The notes under the pieces are model-generated. The model worked only from the letters and a program-made list of their open reading frames with translations. It did no database searches and had not been told where the DNA came from. Of a stretch of DNA of 64,000 nucleotides, positions 22,818 to 32,780 are shown piece after piece (position 1 is the stretch's first letter; the number at the start of each line of letters is the position of its first letter). Source of the stretch: Acholoe squamosa (lineage: Eukaryota > Annelida > Polychaeta > Phyllodocida > Polynoidae); the NCBI GenBank assembly GCA_949317995.1, contig OX439044.1, positions 13,487,141 through 13,551,140 on the forward strand, read 5' to 3'. The position numbers and the translations under genes were made by a program.

Positions 22818-22842
22818 AATGAGCTAGTCCAAAAAAAAAAAA

Positions 22843-24599
22843 TAACCTTACACAGAAGGTATAAAGGTAGTCTAATGACTGCTGTACTTCTTCCATTAAA
22901 TGATAGTGTGGTGCTACAAGATTAGAATTGGCAAATGCTAGTGACCACACCGTATCTTTTAGTACTTTGACAAACACAAGACAAAATGCAAGCATGGGAA
23001 ATATCATGTGAATGAATGTCTGTTTGCTTATCAAATAAAAAAGAAATTAATTGAAATGATGAACCCAATGTGCGCCCTATTGAAATGTCCATAGCCATTA
23101 TTTATAAATTCCATTGGTACCAGAGGCATTCAGTGTCACTACTAAAATGAAGTGCCTCAGCATAGATCGACTCTATAATTTCCAACAAAAAAAAACTGAA
23201 CCTGACTAGCTCTAGCAGCTCTGTGCAATCAAAGGGGGATTCCCTCCAGGAATATTTTGATAGTAATCCTAAAAGTCTTCTCAGGAAGTGCTGATAGTCA
23301 GCATATAAATCTCATATATACGGAAGTGAGCTGAGCATGTTCATATGTCATGAAAATCAATTTAGCCTGAAGACTTCGCGGCTTGAGAAAGATGATCTAA
23401 AAAACTCACAACTGTTGAAGGGAAGCATGCCTCAGGGAGTTATCTCACTAGAACTTCTAGAAGTGAAGTAAAATGACACCTTGAAGGCACATAGTCTTGT
23501 GTACTGCTTGGTGGTAATAAACTTTTAAAGAATAATTTAAGGCCTCCTTCCTAATATTGATAGGCTCTGTGTCTTGTGGTGCTATGAACAATTTTTCCCC
23601 TGACAGTGGGCTGTGGTTCTCTGTTCCTCTCCATTAAGGTAACCTGCTCATTTTAGGCCCTCAGTCCAAGCCCATTTACTGTAAAAAGATTACAGTAATT
23701 ACCTTGCTCTGATGAACGCCAATGAAAATAATGGTTTTCTTTTCTTAGAATAGCCTCTGATTTAATTAAAAAGGAAGAGTGCAGGAGTGTTAGCAACACT
23801 GGTTGTGGCAACGATTGCATACAAGGTGCTTGAACCTGAAGAGATGATCTATGGCTGCCCTTCAGAAACAGACTATGGTAGATTTTGAAGGTAAATATTT
23901 AAACACCTGTGTTTTTCTGGTCATGGGGTTATTCATAACAGCTCAACTCTTCCATTCAAATTCTTTTGTCAGGACAGGAAGGGAATCATTGTTAAATGAA
24001 GTGCAAAATGTCATCTTTTATGCACATGATCATACCTCATACACTTTTAAATCTTGAAGCAACTTATTTGTCTGCTCTGCATGAATATACTAACAGTTAG
24101 CCTTTATATGTGACTGTCCCTGGACAGCCACTAATCACTCAACAGGGATTTATGGACTGAAACAGTGGCTCACATCTAAGCAAAGGGATTTCTGCAAAAA
24201 CTTTGACTGCATTTGATAGTTCAAAGTATGACGAGTGGGGCTCACACAAAACCAGAGGTGGGCACATGGCCATAGATCTTATATCAACGGTTTTGTACAT
24301 TAGTTTACATCTCAGGTTCCACAAACCCAGACTGCCATTATGTACTCTCAAACTCCAAGCAGTTTCAGTATTCGGTAACAAGGGGAAATGAGTGTCAATA
24401 GATCTACATGACATAAGATGTCATACTATGGAAAGCTAAGAGGAAAGACTTTACCATGGGATTTAATTGAAAATACAGACATTTTTTACTATGGCTATTC
24501 CATGTTTTTCCATTGAGTGATATTGAGCCAATATTGAGATGATACTCAGTCAAACTAACAATAAGACATGATGCATAAATTGGAATACTATCCTTCAAG
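22843..24599. other. mostly unrecognised, with a degenerate dispersed repeat
   Basis: About 23590-23850 shares 'ctctccatta', 'tttaggccctcagtc' and 'tttcttagaatag' with 26520-26760, and more distantly with the tandem units near 42600-42850. No gene supported. Confidence 0.4.
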
Positions 24600-24870
24600 A
24601 GGTATGTCACAGGGGAAGGTTACTATCACTGTCCATGCCAAGGTGCTTGGTATGTTGAAGAGACAGGTTTGGAAATGGAGATTTGCACACACAAGGCTGA
24701 ACGGTGCCATTCTCCACATGACAAGGCTTCCCATCTTCATCCATCTACACCCATCAGAAGCAGACAAGGTAGGGCTGGTTTGCTTTCCACAAGACTTGAA
24801 CGGACTCCTGATTACGTATTGAGTGCAAAGGAATGGCTGTCACAAGGCAAATCATTTCTAGTCCTTTGAT
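24600..24870 (+). repeat. dispersed repeat C, copy 2
   Basis: Shares 'gtgcttggtatgttgaagag', 'acacaaggctgaacggtgcc' and 'cttcatccatctacacccat' with the copies at 17390 and 28020. Short ORFs here are repeat shadows. Confidence 0.55.
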
Positions 24871-24994
24871 TTATTGCCAAAATCTCTTTATATTATTTCG
24901 ATACAAATGCTACCCATTATTTGGTCATTTCTATGATGTTTCATAGAGAGACACAGCTTATCAGAGGCGTTCTATCAGAAAAAAGAATGAATAT

Positions 24995-25245
24995 TTGAAG
25001 AGTTTGGTTCCAAAATGCAACAAATCCATTCCAGATTTTCAGCATATAGCCATGTTTGTAGTGCTCACTTGGAGTAAAGCTTAGAGCTATCATGACTAAA
25101 TAGACTCTAGACAGCTGAAAAATATATTTCTCAGAGAAAATGGTTTCCTTAATACATCCAATTATCTCTAACATGTAGGCCTTTGAAATATTTACCTATA
25201 TTTTCAAAATGGCGTTTATTGCGTTTTGGAACCAAACTCTTCATT
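24995..25245. mobile_element. small TIR element, GAGTTTGGTTCCAAAA ends
   Basis: Inverted ends GAAGAGTTTGGTTCCAAAA (about 24997) and TTTTGGAACCAAACTCTTC (about 25242) enclose about 250 bp without coding potential. The arms continue with one or two mismatches over about 25 bp. No clear target duplication. Confidence 0.6.
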
Positions 25246-25284
25246 TTTATGTTACAACAATCTTACCCTCTGATAGATTTTGTT

Positions 25285-25559
25285 AGGGAGTAGTTATTAT
25301 TTATCAACAGGGGGGATGGTAGATTTTTGCGTGGACACATAAAAATTTCTCACACACCCCTTGAAAGCAGTCAGAATCTCTCGCGGCCCTCTTTGATGTA
25401 TAGTAACGTTCCGGCTTTCTTGCTAAAAAAAGGGTAAGTTTTTTATGCCCCCCTCAAGAGGGATCAAAATTATTTAACCCCCCTCAGGAGGGGTCTGAAT
25501 TGTGTATGCCCCCCTCAACCTCCCCCCCCCCCATGTTGATAAATAATGACCACTACCTT
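25285..25559. mobile_element. C/G-rich-arm TIR element, copy 1
   Basis: Left end GGGAGTAGTTATTATTTATC with CAACAGGGGGG. The right end reads back as the same after inversion (AAGGTAGTGGTCATTATTTA). Internally there are imperfect 'cccccctcaagagg' blocks followed by AT-rich sequence. A relative sits at 58164-58450. Such non-autonomous elements carry no protein. Confidence 0.65.
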
Positions 25560-25699
25560 ATTCATCCTAATAACCTGTCTATGAAGCACTCAGAGTCTAA
25601 GTAGAAGTCATAGAAGTCAAACTTCACTACTCGTTATCCTTGGAAATCACTCCTCTTAATAGTATTTCACCTAAATGAGAATGCCAGTGTCAAAGTGAT

Positions 25700-26080
25700 T
25701 CTATTAAAAATGTGATACATTAAGGAAGCAGGTGTTATTATTGTATATTGGCATAAAAAGTTCCCCCGCAATTTTAGGATTCAATGACAAGTGGTGGTTC
25801 TCATTACTGACCAATGGGAATGTAATATTGCTTCCATGTGACATATCCCATTCCCAGTTTAACCTATAAGAAAGCAGAAGTTGATTGCCAGCCATGGGAT
25901 TAGTGGATAGCCTAGCTTCAGACATGCCTAAATTGGTTTCCAGTGGGGTTGTGTGAATACTAAGTGACGGTTTGGTTGGTGTGGTGGACTGCAGGGAAAT
26001 GGCTTGTTTGGTAATGGGTAGTTGTAGGATGAAATGCCTCCCTTGACTTTGACCTCTATCCAAGCAGCAATCCAGAATCT
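25700..26080 (+). repeat. dispersed repeat D, copy 1
   Basis: Contains 'cctaaattggtttccagtgg', 'ggtaatgggtagttg' and 'cttgactttgacctctatcc'. The minus-strand 119-codon ORF is partly mirrored in copy 3 (DRGQSQGR, LQLPITKQ), but the frame is not kept in copy 2. I treat it as repeat sequence rather than a gene. Confidence 0.6.
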
Positions 26081-26309
26081 AACCTCAGAATGTAGCCCCT
26101 ATTTCAGACTCTGTTTTGTGTTCTCTTAAGGGTAGTATATAGGAGAATTATAATTATATAACTGAATGTCAAGCCATGGATGTTCCATTGTTACACCGTA
26201 AAAAGATGCTGTTGAAATACTGACGCAATCCCAGACTCTCAGTTTTTAGTGATGACTTCCTTTGTGTGTTGAAGCTCCTCTCCCATACGAATAGATACTG
26301 TGCCCTGTG

Positions 26310-26520
26310 CATTGTGTAAAAAATAGCTGTTGAATCTACCAGGGATCCTTGTAAAACTGAACAGTGGACCACCATAATTGAAAAGCACTGAACAATTTAA
26401 ACAAGAAGCCCCAGGTTGCAGTATGGTGGTACAAGGTATCTTTATAAAAATAAGGACGGATTTCTGGCAATTATGGGATGAGAAATGCGCAATTATTTCA
26501 ACAATATTTCTTTCACTATG
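26310..26520 (+). mobile_element. CACTG-type miniature element, copy E (degenerate)
   Basis: The left end has drifted to CATTGTGTAAAAAATAG and the right end reads TTTCACTATG. Internal blocks 'ctaccagggatccttgtaaa', 'aacagtggaccacc' and 'gccccaggttgcagtatggt' identify the family. Limits are approximate. Confidence 0.6.
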
Positions 26521-27299
26521 TAGCGTTATGGTCAATCATCCTGGCAGTGGTCTGTGGTTTCCCATCCCTCTCCATTATGCCATGCAGCTCATTTCAGGTC
26601 ATCAGTCTCAAACAGGGTCCCACACCATTTACTGCAAACCACTTCACTATGCATACGGCCTCATCATTCTAAGGTACTGTAGGATTACTGTCCAAAACAG
26701 GAGGTAATACCCCCATGTGACAAATGACCTTGAAAATAATGTCTTTCTTAGAATAGCAATAGTGCAATACACCGGAGAAATGCACTTATTTCAAAATGTT
26801 GAGAAAAGATGTTTCATACACACAATTATTTGATACAAACTACACTGAACTGTTTCACTTCAGTCAGAGTGTTAAACAACATAGTCTAGGCATAGTTGTA
26901 TGTAATTTGGTATTACATAACTGAATGTCTACAGGTTTGTTAGACACCATGTGAACTATCCTTGCCTGACAGATGAATCAGATTTGATGTCATCCTCTGA
27001 TAGCGCCATGGGCTACTGGAAGCTGCTTTATGTCAGAGTAACTGTGGGCCTGTCATATGATTGATGACTCAGATAGGCTGCAATCTTTTAACCATTTGGA
27101 AAAAAATAGAGTGGTAAGCTCTACATTTTTAGTTAAATTGAAAACAAAATACACCCAATCAAAATCATAATAGATTATATACAATCAGGAAAATAGTAGT
27201 AATTTTTTTAAGTTGGGTGAGAGCAGTGAGAATTTTACTTTACATTAGTGTACATTTGCTGAGAAAATGGGCTGGAGTTAAGTTTGCTCTGAGGGAGCC
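26521..27299. repeat. dispersed repeat related to 23590-23850, then unrecognised
   Basis: 26530-26760 aligns with 23590-23850 and with about 42600-42850 of the tandem units ('cctggcag', 'cccatccctctcc', 'ctcatttcaggtca', 'tttcttagaat'). The 98- and 109-codon ORFs here cross repeat boundaries and are not credible genes. Confidence 0.4.
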
Positions 27300-27480
27300 T
27301 AAGGCTGTTTTCTAGAATTGGATGGACTAGGCAGTGGCTATTCGGAATGGTCGGGAGGTCAGCCTGAGGTGGGGACGGGTGCACACCATCAGTCTCAGAA
27401 TTGACCAGCCTCAGCATATCTATGGTATGGGGTGTGGATGGGGTCCAAGCTTGCAATGACCCAAAGTCAGGTTAGCTGTA
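27300..27480 (+). repeat. dispersed repeat B, copy 2
   Basis: Contains 'ggatggactaggcagtggct', 'gtcgggaggtcagcctga' and 'caccatcagtctcagaattg'. This copy shows the uninterrupted sequence ('caccatcagtctcag') that in the copy at 33.8-35.9 kb is expanded into a minisatellite. Confidence 0.6.
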
Positions 27481-27779
27481 CATCCCATGTTACACCAATG
27501 AACAATTGACCATATATGTGGAGATTCGCTATGATTCTAGGTATGTAGGTGTTGTAGCTTCCCAGCTCCTGCCTTCTGAATACACATATCATTTATCAGA
27601 GGTGATCTAATGGGATACATTTCTCATACTATCATCACTGGGCCCCATGATCTAGCAAGGAATCCATATCCTTACTTATCATCCATAACCATAGCATTGT
27701 AGACATTTGCTGGTATGTTGTCATGCATGGGTATGGTATTAACAACTTCTTTATATGTTCTGCATTCATGTTAACAGTA

Positions 27780-27967
27780 CACTGTAAAATAAATGTCTTC
27801 GAAATAATGGCGCAAGCATTGTTCTAAAGTTGTAGAGATTCCTTGTTCCACCGAACTGCTACTTGGGGCCTCTTGTAAAACCTAAACTGGTTCAATGCAA
27901 TACCATTACTGTGTTGCACTGTTCAGTTTCACGAGGATGGGGGATTAAACAGTTATCTTTTACAGTG
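27780..27967 (-). mobile_element. CACTG-ended miniature element, copy D
   Basis: Starts CACTGTAAAATAAATG and ends ATCTTTTACAGTG. Minus orientation, shortened to 188 bp. The flanks read TA and CA, so the 2-bp duplication has mutated or been lost. Confidence 0.65.
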
Positions 27968-28019
27968 CAGGACAGAGTGCATGAAGAGAAAATACTCTCC
28001 TACAAGGATTAAGGCAGTC

Positions 28020-28330
28020 ATCGTTCAAGATGTATCCAAGGGGAAAATGCCACTGTCATGGCCCAAGGGCTTTGGTATGTGGAGGAGAACGGTTGTGAGA
28101 TCGGCACATACAAGGCTGACTTGTTGATGTTCTTGTGCTGAACGATGCCATTCTCTACATAACAAGGCCTCCCATCTTTATCCATCTCCATCTATCACAA
28201 GAGGACTAGGTATTGCAGGTGTGCACTCCAGAGGACTAGGACTGGCTTCAGAAAATTATGCAGAGGATTGTAATATCCACGTTCATGTGTACGAGTCATT
28301 TCTAGTTGTTTGCACCATTCCAAAAATGTG
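28020..28330 (+). repeat. dispersed repeat C, copy 3
   Basis: Shares 'cacatacaaggctga', 'gccattctctacataacaag' and 'tatccatctccat' with copies 1 and 2. This is the longest copy, ending in 'gtcatttctagttgtttg'. Confidence 0.55.
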
Positions 28331-28679
28331 TGCTTTCCATTAAAATGATGCAAAAGCTATTCCCATTTCAGCCTATTTTTGCCTATTGCCATCTATTTTC
28401 TTAGATGTCTTTTTTTTTTGTTCATAAGACAAAAAACTAGTTTATGGTCACCCGTATTCCTCCTTTCATCAAACACCAATATGGAAGTGTCATTGAATGC
28501 AACAAAACAATGCACTTGATAAAGGCAATTATAACAAAGGTTCACTCACTTAACCTTCAGCATGAAATTGAGCATATGAAATAAAATTGATTGAAAAGAT
28601 ATAAAAACCAATATGTGCACCATCGTTTTATTGCGCAAATCCATGCCTGCTGTAACTTTACTCTCCTATTAAAAAGTGA

Positions 28680-29170
28680 TTCTCCTTACAATGATGCCCA
28701 ATGGGAGCGTGATATTGGTTCAACGTGACCACTCCCATTCACGGGGTTTAAAACCAAACTGAAAATCACCAGTTGATGGCAACTCTGGTACCAGTGAAGG
28801 CTTAGATTGGGAGATACCTAAATTGGTTTCCGGTGCACTGTAAACAATAACTATTGAATCTACTAGGGATCCTCAGAAACTGAACGGTGAACCACCCTAA
28901 TCATATTGCAGTGAAGGAGTGTAGTTTTTATAATAAGCCCTAGGGGACAGTATGGTGGTGTACAAATGTACAAGGAATCTCTGTGAAGATAAATACAGAT
29001 CTATTGCAACCTTGGGATGAGGATTGGACCGTTATTTGAGAATATTTTTTATAGTGTGAGGTTGTGTGACTGCTGAGGCAGTGTGTTGGTAACGGTTATT
29101 TGCAGGAGGTGAGGCTTGCCTTGACTTCAACCTTTAACCCAAGCAATAAAACTAACTGTAACCTAAAAAT
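28680..29170 (+). repeat. dispersed repeat D, copy 2, interrupted by copy B
   Basis: 28680-28835 and 29057-29150 together match repeat D ('cctaaattggtttccggtg' then 'aggttgtgtgactg'). The CACTG element at 28836-29056 sits exactly in the middle. Copies 1 and 3 are the empty sites. Confidence 0.7.
28836..29056 (+). mobile_element. CACTG-ended miniature element, copy B (nested)
   Basis: A 221-bp element from CACTGTAAACAATAAC to TTTTTTATAGTG, flanked by TG at 28834-28835 and 29057-29058. Empty sites in repeat D copies 1 and 3 (ttccagtggggttgtg, ttcaggtgggttgtg) confirm insertion with a 2-bp duplication. EnSpm/CACTA-like by ends and target size. Confidence 0.8.
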
Positions 29171-29894
29171 GCGCCGCCCCCCTTTGTCACAGTCTTTTAG
29201 AGCTTTATATTTGTTAGTTTACTACCAAGATATAAGGGATTGGCCTAGACGCATTTGTATCAATCATAAAGCTGTGAATGTTCTATTGAATGTTTTGTTT
29301 GACTTAATCTGATGGCTATGAGTGTCGTATTGGAGTGTCTGATTTATATAAGTCATGGGACAAAAGATCCTTCCCCCTTGATGTTAAATTACTTATGTGA
29401 CATCATCCTGAACTTGTATCCATTCAATCAAATTCAATTCATTCAAACACCTGTAAGAGATCCACTCTAAGATGAATCATACTTAATGAGCTCACCTTAA
29501 TTGCTCTCTTAATGGAGAATTAGTTTAGCAAGAAATTGCATCACTTCTACACGTATTAGGGCTGGTACAAAGTGTTCAGAGTAGACGAAATGTTGGGTAG
29601 CATTTTGGTAACATTTAGATCTTCTCATGGGTCTTTGGGAATTTTGTTATTATTTTTTTATTGTTGGGGGCGGGGGGGACATATTCAGCAAGCCCCCCCC
29701 CTCTCCCTATAAGACTCCCACTGAATTGCATAATGTTTTTCTTTCTAATTCAACAATAATGAACTCACATGGAGCAGAGTGAGTGGTGTACGTGTATTTG
29801 GAAAAAAAAAAACACAGCAAGACATGGTCTATCAGAACCCGTCCTTCATCTAAAACACAAAAGCGCCAGATACTGGGTGCTGCTCTTGGCACGT
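29171..29894. other. no recognisable feature
   Basis: AT-rich, with a G/C homopolymer region at 29664-29702. No gene supported. Confidence 0.4.
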
Positions 29895-30185
29895 CTCCTC
29901 ACAGTACTGGCCAATGGGAGGGTGAATATTGGTTCCACGTGACCATTCCCATTTCCAGTTTAAGCAATTGGAAACAGTAGTTGATGGCCACCCCTTGGAG
30001 TAATGGATAGCTCAGCTTAGTCTATGCCTAAATTGGTTTCAGGTGGGTTGTGTAAATGGTTGGTGGTGTTTTGGGTGGTGGATGAGAAGGAAATGTTTTG
30101 TTTGGTAATGGGCAGTTGCAGGAAGTAATCCCTGCCTTGACTTTGACCTCTGTCCAAGCTGTAAACCCTCTTTGACAGTTTATAT
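29895..30185 (+). repeat. dispersed repeat D, copy 3
   Basis: Contains 'tgcctaaattggtttcaggt', 'ttggtaatgggcagttgcag' and 'cttgactttgacctctgtcc'. Uninterrupted copy, empty at the site where copy 2 carries the CACTG element. Confidence 0.65.
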
Positions 30186-31124
30186 TTCAAGGATATCATT
30201 TTTTCCTGACAAATAAAATGGGTTTATCCAAAGAAGTTTTATAAATCATGGATTTTCGATTATCAGGGCCTAAGAAAGGGTTGTTTCCAGTTACATGACC
30301 AATCTTAGCATAACAGGACCGGCCGAACGATGCAATAGTGTAATCCTGCTCATATGGGTGCATAAACTTGAATGAGCAACATGTGTCAATCCCCAGCCTT
30401 TCTCTTCATTCTCGATGGAAATATTCAAAGAACAAGATGTCTGACAATAACCTAAAACTGTGACTATAAATGACTCGGTCCACTATCAGAGTAAAAAGAA
30501 TAAAAATTAATACACTCACCCAAGCAGGCATTGACTGTGCTTCCATCCTGGTACTGTACGTCACACTACACAGTCATGTGGGTTTGGTAAAATCTAAATG
30601 GGTTTGGTAAAATCTAAATACTAATTAACATGAGGCTACTCCTCATTCACCAAACCCATACACCAAGTTTGGTCACTGTATTCACTATATAGACAATAGG
30701 CTGCCATACAGCCTGTTCTCTATACACTGGCTACACTGCCCAATGAGGTGTTTATCTCACTTATGCTACACTTGTCACCCACTCAAAACCATTCACAAGC
30801 TGGGGAATTGGGCAGTGTGCATATGCTCAGTGGACCGCATCAACTTACAACAGCTATACACAATATTATTACCTGTGCTTTTCCATTGTCCTTCCACCCA
30901 AGCGTAGTATAAATGATATTATACCACGATTTGTGGGTTACACAGTGCTTTTTGGTGTCTATTCCCATCCACATATCTGTCGATATTGCACACCCTATAG
31001 GCTGTAACATCAATTTTGGAAGGCGTGCGGTTATCCAGGTAAGGCGTGCGGTTATCCAGGATAACCGCACGCCTCTCCCATGTCACATATCACATGTGAC
31101 ATGTTAAAAACCCACAAAATTTTC
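30186..31124. repeat. unrecognised, with small duplications and a palindrome
   Basis: 'gggtttggtaaaatctaaat' is duplicated in tandem at about 30580-30620. At 31019-31075 'aaggcgtgcggttatcc' occurs twice in tandem and then once inverted ('ggataaccgcacgcct'), giving a hairpin. A small palindrome 'atgtcacat...atgtgacat' follows at 31080-31102. Confidence 0.5.
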
Positions 31125-31203
31125 CAGGCCAGGGCAGGGCTCGAACCTACAGTCTCAGATCCCTAATCCAACTCCCTATCCATTGCGCCACAGGGACTGA
31201 CGG
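31125..31203 (-). repeat. tRNA-Arg-like SINE head
   Basis: On the minus strand the sequence runs GTGGCGCAATGGATA (A-box region) and then GGTTCGAGCCCTG (B box), spaced as in a tRNA and closest to arginine tRNAs. The anticodon arm does not form properly, so I take it as the Pol III promoter head of a SINE rather than a working tRNA. Confidence 0.6.
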
Positions 31204-31326
31204 GAGAAGCTTGGTTAGAACCACGTCTCGATATAATATGGGAAGGAGTCGACTGCGGGCTGACCTCTACCATAACCGCGGGATGCATTCAAATATATCC
31301 AAGCCGACACGGCCGCTGAAGGAGGA

Positions 31327-31401
31327 GACGCGGTGGTCTAGCGGTTAGCACGTTGCGCTCAGCCATTAGAGGTACATGGATCGAGCCCCGGTCAGGGCGC
31401 A
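31327..31401 (+). repeat. tRNA-Glu-like SINE head
   Basis: GGTGGTCTAGCGGTTAG (A box) and GATCGAGCCCCGGTCAGGG (B box and T arm) closely resemble a glutamate tRNA. The anticodon arm is altered (cgctcagccatt). It is followed at once by a T6 run, a possible Pol III stop. Most likely a SINE head or tRNA pseudogene. Confidence 0.6.
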
Positions 31402-31650
31402 CCTTTTTTCGCCGTGTGCGCTGTCGCTGTCCACTGCCGGGCGCAGAGGTGTATTATACACAAACATAACAGCGAGACCCATTGAAATCTTTTTTCGCCG
31501 TGTGCGCTGCCGCTGTCCGCTGCCGGGCAAGGAAGTGTATTATACACAAACATAACAGCGAGAAGCATCTTTTCTTCGCCGTGTGCCGCTGCCAAGCCTA
31601 GCCGACACCGGGGCTGCCGCTGTCCGCTGCCGGGGAAGGAGGTGTATGTA
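31402..31650 (+). repeat. GC-rich tandem repeat, period about 86 bp, about 3 copies
   Basis: 'cgccgtgtgcgctg' recurs at about 31410, 31496 and (diverged) 31577. Each is followed by 'gctgtccrctgccggg' and, in the first two copies, 'gtattatacacaaacataac'. The third unit contains an extra 'agcctagccgacaccgggg'. It lies directly behind the tRNA-Glu-like head and may be part of the same element. Confidence 0.65.
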
Positions 31651-31767
31651 CCTGTGTACACACACTATGGCTGGCTTCGATCGAGTCCCATGGAGGGGGA
31701 ATAATTTTTGTTTTCAACTTGAATTTATTGGTATAATATTGATTATTTATTGGTTTCGTGGTATAAA

Positions 31768-31892
31768 ATAAGTAGTCAATGGATAACTGATGACTCGTGG
31801 GGGTTATCGACGATAATAACACTCGGCCTACGGCCTCGTGTTATTATCCATCGATAACCCCCACTCGTCATCAGTTATCCATTGGTTACTTG
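31768..31892. repeat. 125-bp near-perfect palindrome, core CTCGGCCTACGGCCTCG
   Basis: Arms of about 55-60 bp ('caatggataactgatgac', 'tgggggttatcga', 'ataataacac') flank a short centre that is itself inverted (CTCGGCCTACGGCCTCG). The same centre with unrelated arms occurs at 61043-61061. No coding content. Confidence 0.8.
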
Positions 31893-32780
31893 TTCAATAA
31901 AAACTACTTCTCCCTGAGATTACACCTGATGAGGCCATGAGAGGGTTGAAACACTCTGTAGATACGTATCTATCTCAGCAAACCAATGGCTACCACATAC
32001 TGGCACCCTGGCTCCATAACTTTTTTTTCTAAAATAAAAGAAACAGTTAACTGTTTTCTCAACCACAAAAATCTGAATGATTTTTGTTTTAGAGATTTCC
32101 AAAACCAGTTTGACTTTCAAAAGAGCAGGGAAAATAAAAAATAGAAATGTGACAGCCAATCAGAGGCCAGCTGAAGTATCATGTGACCCAGACTGAAGCC
32201 CTGAAGCAGCGATTTTTGTACTCACTGGGTTATACAGAGTGTTTGGAGGAACACAAAGTCTCGTAACCCTAACCGAACCAAACCTGATTAAAGATAAATG
32301 CTACAGGCTGACCAATGGTAAATCTTCTATTGATAATCTCAAATAACTCTGCATAGTTTTAGTTTGATATAGAAAGAATAGGAAAATGCAAAAGATCCCT
32401 ATGTCACGGTGCTTATTTTAATTTTATGACCACTTAATTGAAAATGCCTTAACTACAGAAATGAATAGGAAAATATTTTTCATAGTTAATGACCTTCTAT
32501 TGATTCATCTACAAGATTCTCTGAATATATCAAGTAAAACTTAACAAACATTTTAAAAAGAGAAAAATGGGGGTCACGATGGAGATGAGAAGTTCAAATG
32601 GACCTATAGTGATCAGAAAGGTACTGAAAAAATATACAAAGGTAAAGTGGTCCAGTTAGGGTGAGAAAAAAATATTAAAATAGTATATATGATGAGTTCT
32701 GAGTCTGCCACCAGGTGGCTTCTGTGTACTGGGTAGCGTTTGTCTTTAAATCTTGTCAAGTTTGAACATTACATTTGTCT
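31893..32780. other. no recognisable feature
   Basis: AT-rich and without ORFs of interest or clear repeats. Confidence 0.4.

Larger units (their letters stand above)
17758..22842 (+). mobile_element. candidate two-ORF retrotransposon: NADAR ORF + endonuclease/RT ORF
   Basis: Proposed composite. It comprises the NADAR ORF (17875-18471), two hairpins (18563-18590, 18696-18727), a spacer of about 870 bp, ORF2 (19601-22484), a post-ORF2 hairpin (22500-22527), a 3'-terminal bulged stem (22783-22817) and a 12-nt A-tail (22831-22842). The same hairpin type after both ORFs is the main argument that they form one unit. Against it: a 23-nt T-run at 19199-19221 could be the reversed tail of another insertion, and I find no target duplication joining 5' and 3' ends. 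The 19568-22842 part is certainly a LINE. Inclusion of the NADAR ORF is inference. Confidence 0.55.

Noticed and set aside
25704..26063. 119-codon minus-strand ORF with a partial counterpart at 30017-30199
   Set aside because: Both lie in repeat D. The third copy breaks the frame, so it is more likely chance coding capacity in a repeat.
31327..31401. Functional tRNA-Glu gene
   Set aside because: A and B boxes are good, but the anticodon arm and acceptor stem do not pair properly.
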